Of a stretch of 64,000 nt of DNA, positions 28,691-37,091 are shown in pieces. Under the pieces are notes generated by a model that saw only the letters and a program-made list of their open reading frames with translations, searched no databases and was not told the DNA's origin. The first letter of the stretch is position 1. The number at the start of each line of letters is the position of its first letter. The stretch comes from Massilia sp. UMI-21 (lineage in GTDB: Bacteria; Pseudomonadota; Gammaproteobacteria; Burkholderiales; Burkholderiaceae_D), in assembly GCA_015277795.1 (NCBI GenBank), contig CP063848.1, positions 1,364,001 to 1,428,000 of the forward strand, read 5' to 3'. A program made the translations under genes and the position numbers.

Positions 28691-30220
28691 CTAGTGCTTG
28701 TGCATCCCGCCCATCAACAGGCCGATGCGGGTGGTATCGAATTCGTCGATGTTCAACTCGCCGGTGATGCGGCCGCCTGATACGACCACGATCCGGTCGG
28801 CCAGCGCGCGCACTTCTTCGAGTTCGGTCGAGACCAGCAGGATCGCCACGCCTTCGTCGCGCAGGCGCAGCAGCTGGGTGTGGATGCTTTCGATGGTGCC
28901 GATGTCGACCCCGCGGGTCGGCTGGCCGACCAGCATCAGCTTCGGGCTGGCCGACACTTCGCGCGCGATCACGACCTTCTGCTGGTTACCGCCTGACAGC
29001 AGGCCGATGCGCATGTCCGGATTCTTCGGACGCACGTCGAAGGCTTCCAGCAGGTGCGCGCAGCGCTTGGCGATGGCCTCGAAGTCGAACAGGCCGAGCT
29101 TGTTCTTCACGCGGTCCTGGTAGCCGAACACGGTGTTCTGCATGACCGAGAAGTCCTTGATGACGCCGTCGCGCAGGCGGTCTTCCGGCACGTGGCCGAT
29201 GCCGAGCGCGCGGAATTCGGCGGGCAGGCCGTCGGCGTTCGAGCGACGCGCATAGGGCAGTTCCTGGCCGAGGAAGGCGACCCGGCCGGCGCTCGGCAGG
29301 CGCATGCCCGACAGGATTTCCAGCAGTTCGCTCTGGCCGTTGCCCGACACGCCGGCAATCGCCACGATCTCGCCGGCGCGCACGGTGAGGTCGATGTCGG
29401 CAAGCAGCCTGACCTTGTTCTTGTCTTCCAGCTGCAGGCCGCTGACCTGCAGCACCGGCGCGCCCGGATTGAAGGGCTTGCGCGGCAGGTTGCCCTCGAT
29501 CGGGCGGCCGACCATCATGTTGGCCAGCTGTTCCTTCGAGCTGTCGCGGGTGGCCACGGCGCCGGCCACGCGGCCGGCGCGCATCACCGTCACCTGGTCG
29601 GTGATCTCCATGATCTCGCCCAGCTTGTGGGTGATCAGGATGATGGTCTTGCCCTGTTCCTTGAACAGGCGCAGGATCTCGAACAGCGAGGCGATTTCCT
29701 GGGCGGTGAGGACCGCGGTCGGCTCGTCCAGGATCAGGATCTCGGCGCTGCGGTAGATCTGCTTGAGGATCTCGACGCGCTGCTGCTCGCCCACCGACAA
29801 ATCGTGGATGGTGGCGAGCGGGTCGACGTCGAGGCGGTACCTGGCGCAGATCTCGCGCAGCTTCGCCTCGGTCTCCTTGCGCTTGGCAGCTAGCTTGAAC
29901 CCGCCCTCGGTGCCGAGCATGACGTTGTCGAGCACGGTCATGTTCTCGACCAGCATGAAGTGCTGGTGGACCATGCCGATGCCCAGCGCGATCGCCTCGA
30001 ACGAGGTGCGGATCTGGCGTTCCTGGCCGTCGATCAGGAGCTGGCCGCTGTCGGCGTTGTAGTAGCCGTACAGGATGCTCATGAGGGTGGACTTGCCCGC
30101 GCCATTCTCGCCGATCACACCGTGGATCGAGCCTTTGGCGATCGAGAAGCTGACGTCAGCGTTCGCCTGCACGGGCCCGAAGGCCTTGCTGATGTTGCGA
30201 AATTCTACGGCTGGCTGCAT
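28691..30220 (-). CDS. Nucleoside ABC transporter ATP-binding protein (two ATPase domains)
   Basis: Energising subunit with two fused ABC domains, 509 residues. Domain 1 has GENGAGKST (Walker A), DLSVGEQQRVEILKQIYR (signature) and ILILDEPTAVLT (Walker B). Domain 2 has the degenerate Walker A GVSGNGQSELL, LSGGNQQKVVIAREV and a Walker B whose catalytic acidic residue is replaced (LMLVGQPTRGVD). A consensus and a degenerate site in one chain are normal in sugar/nucleoside CUT2-like ATPases. The start giving MQPAVEFRNISKAFG is used; the 32 upstream codons lie in the gap behind the receptor gene and are not conserved in character. Confidence 0.95.
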   Translation of the reverse strand: MQPAVEFRNISKAFGPVQANADVSFSIAKGSIHGVIGENGAGKSTLMSILYGYYNADSGQLLIDGQERQIRTSFEAIALGIGMVHQHFMLVENMTVLDNVMLGTEGGFKLAAKRKETEAKLREICARYRLDVDPLATIHDLSVGEQQRVEILKQIYRSAEILILDEPTAVLTAQEIASLFEILRLFKEQGKTIILITHKLGEIMEITDQVTVMRAGRVAGAVATRDSSKEQLANMMVGRPIEGNLPRKPFNPGAPVLQVSGLQLEDKNKVRLLADIDLTVRAGEIVAIAGVSGNGQSELLEILSGMRLPSAGRVAFLGQELPYARRSNADGLPAEFRALGIGHVPEDRLRDGVIKDFSVMQNTVFGYQDRVKNKLGLFDFEAIAKRCAHLLEAFDVRPKNPDMRIGLLSGGNQQKVVIAREVSASPKLMLVGQPTRGVDIGTIESIHTQLLRLRDEGVAILLVSTELEEVRALADRIVVVSGGRITGELNIDEFDTTRIGLLMGGMHKH

Positions 30221-30315
30221 TGCGATCAGTAGTAAAGGGGTGGTAAATGAGCTGTGGATCGAGCGGCGAATCGAGCGTCGATACGGGCGTCCAGACGCGC
30301 CGTGCCCTGCATTCA

Positions 30316-30354
30316 AAAGCGCGCCGGGCCGGGTACACCGGCGCGGCGCGCTTT
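30316..30354 (-). terminator. Stem-loop between the binding-protein gene and the ATPase gene
   Basis: AAAGCGCGCCG and CGGCGCGCTTT form a perfect 11-base stem around 17 bases, 18 bases past the binding-protein stop. Such a hairpin would stabilise the upstream mRNA or partly terminate, giving more binding protein than transporter. Confidence 0.8.
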
Positions 30355-30371
30355 GTCATGGAATGGTCGAA

Positions 30372-31373
30372 TCAGACCGGGCAGCTGCCTGCGGCGCGGT
30401 AGTCGATGACCTTGATCTTGCCGTTGATGATGTCGCTGCGCACGGCGTTGACGCGCTTTTCGATCGCCGGCGAGACGACCGCACGGTTGTCCTTGTCCAG
30501 GACCCAGTCCACGCCGCCTTCCTTCAGGCCCTTGTAGGTGACGCCCGGTTTCCAGTTGCCGTTCTTCATCGCCATGAACGAGTCATAGACGGCGACATCG
30601 ACGCGCTTGACCATCGAGGTCAGCATCGTGCCCGGGTGCAGGTAGTTCTGGTTCGAATCGACGCCGATCGCCAGCTTGCCCTTGGTCTTGGCCATCTGCA
30701 GTGCGCCCATGCCGCTGCCGCCGGCCACCGCGAACACCACGTCGGCGCCGCGATCGAACTGCGCGCGTGCCAGCTCGCCGCCCTTGGCCGGATCGTTCCA
30801 GGCCGCGGCGGTGGTGCCGACCATGTTCTGCATGATCTCGGTCTTCGGATACTGGGCCTTGGCGCCCTGGCTGTAGCCGCAGGCGAAGGCGCGGATCAGC
30901 GGGATGTCCATGCCGCCGACGAAGCCCAGCTTGTGCGTCTTGGAGGCCATGGCGGCGGCGACGCCGACCAGGTAGGAGCCTTCCTGCTCCTTGAACATCA
31001 CCGAGTTGATGTTGTTACCCTGCGCGATGCTGTCGATCAGCACGAAGCGCACGTTCGGGTATTCCTTGGCAACCTTCTGGACCGCCTGGGTCTGCGAGAA
31101 GCCGATCGCCGCGATCAGGTCGACCTTCTTGCGTGCGAGGCCGCGCATCACCTGCTCGGCCTGGGTATCGCTGTTGGCCTGCACTTCGAAGACCTTGATG
31201 CCGGTCTCCTTGGTGAAGCGCTGCAGGCCTTCGAAGGCCGACTGGTTGAACGATTTGTCGAACTTGCCGCCCGCATCGTAGACCATGCCCAGCTTCGGTG
31301 CGCCCGGTGCTGCGGCGGCGCTGCCTGCGACGCACAGCGCGGCGATGGTCATGGTGAGTTGCTTGAGTTTCAT
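30372..31373 (-). CDS. BMP-family nucleoside-binding lipoprotein-like receptor
   Basis: Periplasmic solute receptor of the BMP/PnrA family, 333 residues, which in characterised members binds nucleosides. The signal peptide is MKLKQLTMTIAALCVAGSAAAA. The mature protein starts with the family motif LGMVYDAGGKFDKSFNQSAFEGLQR, with the Asp, Phe and Asn that form the purine site in PnrA, and continues with VRFVLIDSIAQ, EGSYLVGVAAAMASK and GGSGMGALQMAK. It lacks a lipobox Cys, so it should be soluble. It leads the importer operon, separated from the ATPase by a stem-loop. A good AGGAG ribosome-binding site precedes the ATG. Confidence 0.93.
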   Translation of the reverse strand: MKLKQLTMTIAALCVAGSAAAAPGAPKLGMVYDAGGKFDKSFNQSAFEGLQRFTKETGIKVFEVQANSDTQAEQVMRGLARKKVDLIAAIGFSQTQAVQKVAKEYPNVRFVLIDSIAQGNNINSVMFKEQEGSYLVGVAAAMASKTHKLGFVGGMDIPLIRAFACGYSQGAKAQYPKTEIMQNMVGTTAAAWNDPAKGGELARAQFDRGADVVFAVAGGSGMGALQMAKTKGKLAIGVDSNQNYLHPGTMLTSMVKRVDVAVYDSFMAMKNGNWKPGVTYKGLKEGGVDWVLDKDNRAVVSPAIEKRVNAVRSDIINGKIKVIDYRAAGSCPV

Positions 31374-31759
31374 GAATGAGGCTCCTGGGAATGTCGATAT
31401 TGTACCCGGCCCAACAGTGAGCGAGGAACGGGCTGCGCAAGCTGCATCGCCAACGGCGCCGTCGGGGCCGGCAATGCGAAACGCATTGTGTCAGCCGTGG
31501 GGCGCACGCGTGGTGACAATTTGTATCTCGGTAATTGTTTCTCTCGACAGCGCATGGTGCATGTAGCTCATCTACAACAGGAGCGACAGAGAGCACAGGC
31601 CTGGAGCCGAAACAATGACCGCGATGCCGCGCAATAAGGAAAACCCGGATGTACGCAGCTCAGCCTGTCAAATATGCATCAAGCGACATATTGATGACAA
31701 ATACGATTTTACTTGGCAATTTATTCTAAGGAAATATAACTGCTGACAATTTTCAGCAA
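31374..31759. other. Upstream region of the nucleoside importer operon
   Basis: About 385 non-coding bases between the hydrolase gene and the binding-protein gene. It contains the palindrome at 31472-31488. The segment 31660-31755 is AT-rich. No gene was recognised. Confidence 0.5.
31472..31488. promoter_or_regulatory. Palindrome upstream of the BMP operon, candidate operator
   Basis: CAATGCG (31472-31478), AAA, CGCATTG (31482-31488): perfect 7-base arms, about 100 bases upstream of the binding-protein ATG. Typical size for a dimeric regulator site; the protein is unknown. Confidence 0.4.
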
Positions 31760-32743
31760 TTATTTTGCTACGGCGCTCATCGTGCCGGTCGCCGGCAGGG
31801 CCGCCAGCGTGACGCCGGCTGGCTTGGGGCCGACTTCTTGGCCGACCTCGACCGTGATCGGCGCGCCCTGTACGGCACTGTCGGCGGGGGGGAGTTGCGG
31901 CGTGGCCGCGGGCTTGGCGAACTGGCGGGTCAGGAAGCCGGCGATCAGCGCCTGGGTCGCTTCGAGGTAGGGGATGTTCATGTGGTCCGAACCGGGCACC
32001 GTGTCGTCGGCCACCAGGGTGGCCAGCTTCTGCACCAGCTGGTCGGTGTGCGAGTGCGGCACCACGTCGTCTTCGGATGCGCGCAGCACATAGGTGGGCG
32101 CCTTGAGCGAGGGCGCGTGCTTGATCGACTCGAAGCGGTGGCGCAGCATGTATTCGATCGGCATCACACGGAAGCGCCGCTTGGCGATGGCCAGGATCGA
32201 GTCGTAGGGCGTGATCAGGACCACCGAGTGCGCCGGGCGCGCCTTGGCCACCTGCACCGCGACGCCCGAGCCCAGGCTGCGGCCGACCACGGCGATGCGC
32301 GCGGCGTCGACCTGGCCGAGGGCGGCCAGCCAGTCGAACAGGGTGCAGCCGTCTTCGATCATGTGGATCTCGGCCGGGACGCCGTGCGACTGGCCATAGC
32401 CGCGATAGTTCATGGCCAGCACGGTCATGCCGGGGAACAGCTTGCCGGCGTCGCGCGCGACCCAGGACACTTCTTCGGAACGGCCGCCGAAGTACATCAC
32501 CGCGGGGCGCGGGCCGGGAACGAGCGGGGTCAGCAGCCAGCCGGAGAGGCGGGTGCCGTCCTTGGCGCGCAGGACGATCGGGCGGGTGCGATGGCCGGTG
32601 CTGCGCGGGCTTTCGACTTCCGGGGTAATGCAGGGATTGAACACCAGGCGGCGCTGGTTGGCCGCCACGGCCGCAGTCAGGGTCAGCCATAAAAAACTGG
32701 CAAATCCTGTGATCCCCGCGGCCATTTTCTTTGAGGTGTCCAT
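31760..32743 (-). CDS. Membrane-anchored alpha/beta hydrolase
   Basis: Alpha/beta hydrolase of unknown substrate, 327 residues. An N-terminal hydrophobic segment (about 9-28) should anchor or export it. The nucleophile elbow GRSLGSG places Ser156; the acid lies in ASEDDVVP and the His in GSDHMNIP. The early block VMYFGGRSEEVSW holds the oxyanion-type loop, and NYRGYGQSHG is typical of the FrsA/bem46-like group. The C-terminal 40 residues are Pro/Ala-rich and look like an unstructured tail. It stands alone on the minus strand and no pathway link is visible. Confidence 0.88.
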   Translation of the reverse strand: MDTSKKMAAGITGFASFLWLTLTAAVAANQRRLVFNPCITPEVESPRSTGHRTRPIVLRAKDGTRLSGWLLTPLVPGPRPAVMYFGGRSEEVSWVARDAGKLFPGMTVLAMNYRGYGQSHGVPAEIHMIEDGCTLFDWLAALGQVDAARIAVVGRSLGSGVAVQVAKARPAHSVVLITPYDSILAIAKRRFRVMPIEYMLRHRFESIKHAPSLKAPTYVLRASEDDVVPHSHTDQLVQKLATLVADDTVPGSDHMNIPYLEATQALIAGFLTRQFAKPAATPQLPPADSAVQGAPITVEVGQEVGPKPAGVTLAALPATGTMSAVAK

Positions 32744-32858
32744 GTTCCCAGTCTACCCCTGTCGCACAAATTTGTTCTGTGCGGCACTTCGCTCAGTGGC
32801 TCACCAAGTGGATGAGTTGTGGAACAGTTGGATTATTGCAACAGCGGCGGACTCTGCC

Positions 32859-33395
32859 TTACTGCGGTGGATGCAGGGTGGTGGTCGGGCCGGCGGCGAC
32901 ATACTGTTCGACATCGGGCGCGCTGTGGTCGATGCGCACGTCCTGGCCCGCGTTGTCGACCCCGGCGCTGGCGGAGCCGCCGTGGCCGCGCTCGGCCTCG
33001 ATGCGGTCGTCGAACCATCTTGCCGCCAGGGTGCCGGCGGCCGCCAGGGCCGACAGGAACACCGAGCCGCCTTGCTCATGACGGCCTTCGCGGCGCAGGA
33101 TCAGGTTGGCGGTATTGGCGAGCATGGCGGCGCCGGTAAGCGCGGCGCGCATCTGGCCGTCGTGTTTCAGCTGGCCCTGCGGCTTCTCGCCGGAATAGTC
33201 GATGGCGCCGACCACGCTGGCGGCGAGGCCGCCGGCCACGCCGCCCACCATGCTGTAATAGGAGGCCTTGGCGTAGTCGGTGTCGCCGGTGGCGCGATGC
33301 ATGGCGTGCAGGATGAAACCGAAGGGAATCAGGACGGTGGGCGCGGCGATCAGGATCGAACGCAGCGAATGGCCGGCGATGGTGGTCTGTTGCAT
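32859..33395 (-). CDS. DUF2231-like membrane protein
   Basis: Small membrane protein (178 residues) resembling DUF2231. Hydrophobic helices are visible at about 12-32 (SILIAAPTVLIPFGFILHAM), 46-66 (SMVGGVAGGLAASVVGAIDY), 84-102 and 113-127, followed by a soluble, charged C-terminal tail (about 128-178). The DUF2231 relatives are usually near redox or respiratory functions, but no such gene is here. The tail contains acidic and Gln/Gly-rich residues without a motif. Function unknown. Confidence 0.7.
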   Translation of the reverse strand: MQQTTIAGHSLRSILIAAPTVLIPFGFILHAMHRATGDTDYAKASYYSMVGGVAGGLAASVVGAIDYSGEKPQGQLKHDGQMRAALTGAAMLANTANLILRREGRHEQGGSVFLSALAAAGTLAARWFDDRIEAERGHGGSASAGVDNAGQDVRIDHSAPDVEQYVAAGPTTTLHPPQ

Positions 33396-33553
33396 GACGG
33401 TCTCCTGGCTGATGACGGGTTATCGCCGCGAGTGTGACATAGACGCCTGGAGCGACACGCACGCTTGGCCGCCCCCGGGGCGGGTGACATGCACGCAGCA
33501 GATCGGGTAAGATCGAGACGCTTTCCCGCACGCCGCACCTGACTGGAGATCCC

Positions 33554-33856
33554 GTGCACTATCTGCTCATGTATGACCTCGCTCCCGACTACCTCGAACG
33601 CCGCGGCGCATTCCGCGACGCGCACCTGAAGCAGGCCTGGGAAGCGCAGCAGCGCGGCGAGCTGGTGATCGCCGGTGCGCTGGCCGACCCGGCCGACCGG
33701 GCGGTCCTGATGTTCAGCTGCGACAGCGCCGAACCGGTGCAGATGTTCGCCGCCAGGGACCCCTACGTCATCCACGGCCTGGTGCGCGCTTTCCATGTGC
33801 GCCAGTGGAATACGGTGGTGGGCGACGATGCCTTGACGCCGGTCCGCCCCGAATGA
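33554..33856 (+). CDS. YciI-like protein
   Basis: Protein of 100 residues with the YCII fold: MHYLLMYDLAPDYLERRGAFR at the start, then HLKQAWEAQQRGELVIAGALADPADRAVLMF and the FAARDPYVIHGLVRAFHVRQWN segment. The conserved His-Asp pair of the family sits in REAH-type sequence (RDAHL). It starts at GTG, since no ATG gives the full domain and CTGGAG lies just upstream. YciI-type proteins are small enzymes or binding proteins; the substrate is unknown. It precedes the 5-oxoproline genes by 68 bases and may not be co-transcribed with them. Confidence 0.85.
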   Translation: MHYLLMYDLAPDYLERRGAFRDAHLKQAWEAQQRGELVIAGALADPADRAVLMFSCDSAEPVQMFAARDPYVIHGLVRAFHVRQWNTVVGDDALTPVRPE

Positions 33857-33924
33857 GTTTGCCGACGGCAAATATGCACTGAACTTCAGGTAAGATTCCC
33901 CGGCTGTCAAGAGCCGGAGAATTC

Positions 33925-34650
33925 ATGCAATCTGCCGTCAACCTGTGGCCGCTGCTCGGCGTCGCGGTCATCGTCGCCGGGTTCCTGCTGCGCGCGCATC
34001 CCGTGCTGGTGGTGGTGGCCGCCTGCGGCGTCACCGGCTTTGCCGCCGCGATGCCGGTGGAGGGCATCCTCGCCGCGCTCGGCGCCGCTTTCGTCAAGAC
34101 CCGCAACCTGCCGCTGATCCTGTTGCTGCCGCTGGCCGCGATCGGCCTGCTGGAGCGCGCCGGTCTGCGCGAGCGCGCCCAGGCCGCGATCGGCAAGGTG
34201 CGCTCAGCCACCGCCGGGCGGCTCCTGGTCGTCTACCTGTTCGCACGCGAGACCTCGGCCGCCGCCGGTCTCACCAGCCTGGGCGGCCAGGCCTCGATGG
34301 TGCGCCCGCTGGTGGCGCCGATGGCCGAAGCCGCGGCCGAAACCACCTATGGCAACCTGCCCGAACCCCTGCGCCACCGCATCCGCGCCATGGCCGCCGC
34401 CACCGACAACGTCGGCCTGTTCTTCGGCGAAGACATTTTCGTGGCCTTCGGCGCCATCGTGCTGATGCAGACCATCCTGCAGGCCGAGGGCATCACGGTC
34501 AATCCGCTGCACATGGCCCTGTGGGGCATCCCGACCGCGATCACGGCCTTCATCATCCATGCCTGGAACCTGGGCCGCCTCGACGCCCGTATCCGTCGCG
34601 AGATGACAGGCGCGGCCCATGGGACGGAGCCGGAGGCGACCCGGGCATGA
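33925..34650 (+). CDS. DUF969 family membrane protein (5-oxoproline transporter subunit)
   Basis: Polytopic membrane protein of 241 residues, DUF969 family. Helices are evident (LWPLLGVAVIVAGFLLRAHPVLVVVAACG; LPLILLLPLAAIGLLERAGL), and the middle carries the family block GRLLVVYLFARETSAAAGLTSLGGQ. DUF969 and DUF979 proteins pair as a transporter implicated in 5-oxoproline (pyroglutamate) uptake. That role fits the third gene, pcp, which produces or uses pyroglutamyl peptides. Its last codons overlap the DUF979 start, so translation is coupled. Confidence 0.9.
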   Translation: MQSAVNLWPLLGVAVIVAGFLLRAHPVLVVVAACGVTGFAAAMPVEGILAALGAAFVKTRNLPLILLLPLAAIGLLERAGLRERAQAAIGKVRSATAGRLLVVYLFARETSAAAGLTSLGGQASMVRPLVAPMAEAAAETTYGNLPEPLRHRIRAMAAATDNVGLFFGEDIFVAFGAIVLMQTILQAEGITVNPLHMALWGIPTAITAFIIHAWNLGRLDARIRREMTGAAHGTEPEATRA

Positions 34651-35600
34651 TCACGCTCGATCACTTCTACCTGCTGGTCGGCCTGCTGTTCGCGGCCGTG
34701 GCCTGGCTGAACCTGCGCGACCGGAGCAATCCGCGCCGCGTCACGACCGCGCTGTTCTGGGGCCTGTACGCGCTGGTCTACCTGGCGGGCGAGCGCCTGC
34801 CACCGAGCCTGGTCGGCGCGCTGATGATCCTGATGGCGCTGGTGGCCGGCTTCGGGGGCGTCGGCGCCGGCAAGCCGGCCGTGCCGCCGGAAGCGCAGCG
34901 CCGCGCCGCCGGCGCCCGGCTCGGCAACCGGCTGTTCATCCCGGCCCTGCTGCTGCCGCTGGTGACCATGCTCGGCGCCACCCTGTTCAAGGATGTGCGG
35001 GTCGGCGGCCTGGCGCTGCTCGACCCGGGGCACCTGACCCTGGTCAGCCTCGGCGTCGCCGCGCTGGTGGCCCTGGGCGCGGCCTGCTGGCTGACCCGGT
35101 CCACGCCGCTGCAGGGCGTGCGCGAAGCGCGCCGCCTGGTCGATGCGATGGGCTGGGCCGTCGTGCTGCCGCATATGCTGGCGGTGCTCGGCCTGCTGTT
35201 CGCCGAGGCCGGCGTGGGCAAGGCGGTGGCGCACGTGACCACTTCCTACATCGACATGGATTCGCGCTTCCTGGCGGTCGCGGTGTTCTGCATCGGCATG
35301 GCGCTGTTCACGGTCGTGATGGGCAACGGCTTCGCCGCCTTCCCGGTGATGGCGGGCGGCGTCGGCATCCCGGTGCTGGTCGGGGTCTACGGCGCCAACC
35401 CGGCCGTGATGGCGGCGATCGGCATGTTCAGCGCCTATTGCGGCACCTTGATGACGCCGATGGCGGCCAATTTCAACATCGTGCCGGCCGCACTGCTCGA
35501 CCTGCCCGACAAGAACGCCGTGATCCGGGCCCAGATCCCGACCGCGCTGCCGCTACTGGTGGCCAACATCTTCCTGCTGTACTTCCTGATGAATCGATGA
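34647..35600 (+). CDS. DUF979 family membrane protein (5-oxoproline transporter subunit)
   Basis: Second membrane subunit, DUF979, 317 residues. About nine hydrophobic helices are evident, among them YLLVGLLFAAVAWLNL, GALMILMALVAGFGG, ALLLPLVTMLGATLF, AVLGLLFAEAGVGKAV and FLAVAVFCIGMALFTVV. The family block GNGFAAFPVMAGGVGIPVL is present near residue 230. The ATG overlaps the DUF969 stop (ATGA) and the stop overlaps the pcp start. The pair is known in 5-oxoproline uptake; the direction of transport here is inferred. Confidence 0.9.
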   Translation: MITLDHFYLLVGLLFAAVAWLNLRDRSNPRRVTTALFWGLYALVYLAGERLPPSLVGALMILMALVAGFGGVGAGKPAVPPEAQRRAAGARLGNRLFIPALLLPLVTMLGATLFKDVRVGGLALLDPGHLTLVSLGVAALVALGAACWLTRSTPLQGVREARRLVDAMGWAVVLPHMLAVLGLLFAEAGVGKAVAHVTTSYIDMDSRFLAVAVFCIGMALFTVVMGNGFAAFPVMAGGVGIPVLVGVYGANPAVMAAIGMFSAYCGTLMTPMAANFNIVPAALLDLPDKNAVIRAQIPTALPLLVANIFLLYFLMNR

Positions 35601-36244
35601 TGAACACTGTCCTGCTTACCGGCTTCGAGCCGTTCAACAAGGCGCGCATCAACCCCGCGTGGGAGGCCGTGCGCGCGCTCGACGGGTGGAGCGGCCCGAA
35701 CTTCCGCGTCGAGGCGCGCCAGTTGCCCTGCGTGTTCGGACAGGCCAATGGGCTGCTGTGCGCGATGGTGGACGAGCTCCGGCCGGATATCGTGATCGCC
35801 GTCGGCCAGGCCGGCGGGCGAGGGGAGATCTCGGTGGAGCGGGTGGCGATCAACGTCGACGACGCCGCCATCCTCGACAATGCTGGCCGGCAGCCGGTGG
35901 ACCGTCCGATCCACGAAGGCGGACCGGCGGCCTACTTCAGCACCTTGCCGATCAAGGCGATGGTGGCGGCGATGCGCGGGCAGGGACTGAAGGCGGGGGT
36001 GTCGCAGACCGCGGGCACCTTCGTATGCAACCATGTGTTCTATGGCCTGATGCACCACACGGCCGGCAGGCCGGTGCGGGCGGGCTTCATCCACGTGCCT
36101 TTCCTGCCGGAGCAGGCCGAGGAAAGGCCGGACGATCCGCCGTCGATGGCGCTGGACGACATCATCCTCGGCATCATGACGGCGGTCGAAACAGCCGTGA
36201 ACGTGCAACGCGATGTGGCGCACGTCGGCGGAGCGACCCACTAG
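35600..36244 (+). CDS. pcp: Pyroglutamyl-peptidase I
   Basis: Cysteine peptidase (C15) that removes N-terminal pyroglutamate, 214 residues. The catalytic triad is readable: Glu in GQAGGRGEISVERVAIN, Cys in TAGTFVCNHVFYGLMH and His in GFIHVPFLPEQ. The N-terminal block VLLTGFEPFNKARINPAWEA is the family opening. Two ATGs overlap the DUF979 stop (35597 and 35600); either differs by one residue. Together with DUF969/DUF979 it forms a small operon for pyroglutamyl-peptide and 5-oxoproline use. No signal peptide, so it should act on imported peptides. Confidence 0.95.
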   Translation: MNTVLLTGFEPFNKARINPAWEAVRALDGWSGPNFRVEARQLPCVFGQANGLLCAMVDELRPDIVIAVGQAGGRGEISVERVAINVDDAAILDNAGRQPVDRPIHEGGPAAYFSTLPIKAMVAAMRGQGLKAGVSQTAGTFVCNHVFYGLMHHTAGRPVRAGFIHVPFLPEQAEERPDDPPSMALDDIILGIMTAVETAVNVQRDVAHVGGATH

Positions 36245-36301
36245 GCCGCCCGTCGAGGTGCGCCACGATCCGGGGCGTGGGCCCCGGACTTACTTCGGCA
36301 A

Positions 36302-36676
36302 TTAACGCTTTTCCTGCAGCTTCTCGCCGGCGCGCTCCAGCGCGGCACCGGTCTTGTCGCCCACTTTGTCGGCTGCCTGCTCGACTTCGGCAGCGGCTTC
36401 CTTGGTTTCCTGCTTCACTTCGGCGCCGGCCTGCTCGATGTTCTCGCCGGCGCGTTCGGCGGCGGCGTCGACGCGTTCGGCAGCGTTTTCGGTGGCGTTC
36501 TCGACGCGCTGCGCCGCTTCGCGGGTTTCCTGGGCAGCGTTGGCCGCCGTTGCGTCGATGGCAGCGCCGGCTTCCTGTGCCGGGCCCATGTTCGGATTGT
36601 CGTCGGCCTTCTTGCAGCCGGTAGCCATCACGGCAACAGCAAGCATCAGGGCGGAAATGGTGGCGGTGGTCTTCAT
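36302..36676 (-). CDS. Small helical lipoprotein (LEA/coiled-coil-like)
   Basis: Probable lipoprotein of 124 residues. The signal ends MATGC/KK, so Cys would be lipidated. The rest is one long amphipathic helix with repeated Ala/Glu/Lys patterns (EAAQRVENATENAAERVDAAAERAGENIEQAG and on), reminiscent of LEA and YtxH-type stress proteins. It is strongly acidic and basic in alternation. A possible role in envelope stress or desiccation is a guess based on these features. It faces the 69-residue gene with a 205-base AT-richer gap. Confidence 0.7.
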   Translation of the reverse strand: MKTTATISALMLAVAVMATGCKKADDNPNMGPAQEAGAAIDATAANAAQETREAAQRVENATENAAERVDAAAERAGENIEQAGAEVKQETKEAAAEVEQAADKVGDKTGAALERAGEKLQEKR

Positions 36677-36881
36677 AGTGTGCTCCTTGTAAAAGGGTTC
36701 AAGTTATTCATCTTTTGACAAGAGTTTGCACCAAGGCTCTGCCGAGAACGGTGCGCAAAGTAACGCAGAATGAAGAAAAACTTGCCTTTGCAATAAAATT
36801 TATGGAGCGGGGCCTTGCAATAAGTTTTGCCAAAGGGCGATTGCCTTGGAGTGCGCGCCGGGGCGATGTTAGGATGGATCA

Positions 36882-37091
36882 ATGGACCGACGAACCGATT
36901 ACAAGACCGCGCTGCTGATCGACGCCGCCGTGCACGAAGCGGCCAGCGAGGGCCGCCCGCGCGCCGCGACCGAGCTGGCCAGGCTCGGGGTGCCGCTCGA
37001 GATCACGATGCGCGTGCTGACCCGCCCGGTCGAACGGCGCCACCAGATCGCCTCGCTCAATACCGTGGCGGTGGAGATCAAGCGCCAGTGA
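36882..37091 (+). CDS. Small hypothetical protein
   Basis: 69-residue protein of unknown function; no family recognised. It is helical and charged (MDRRTDYKTALLIDAAVHEAASEGRP...), with a C-terminal Arg-rich stretch (RVLTRPVERRHQIASL). The ATG is preceded by AGGA at a suitable distance, and codon use resembles its neighbours. Its stop codon lies directly against the LysR stop codon: the two convergent genes end with no spacing. It may be real, but nothing supports a function. Confidence 0.55.
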   Translation: MDRRTDYKTALLIDAAVHEAASEGRPRAATELARLGVPLEITMRVLTRPVERRHQIASLNTVAVEIKRQ

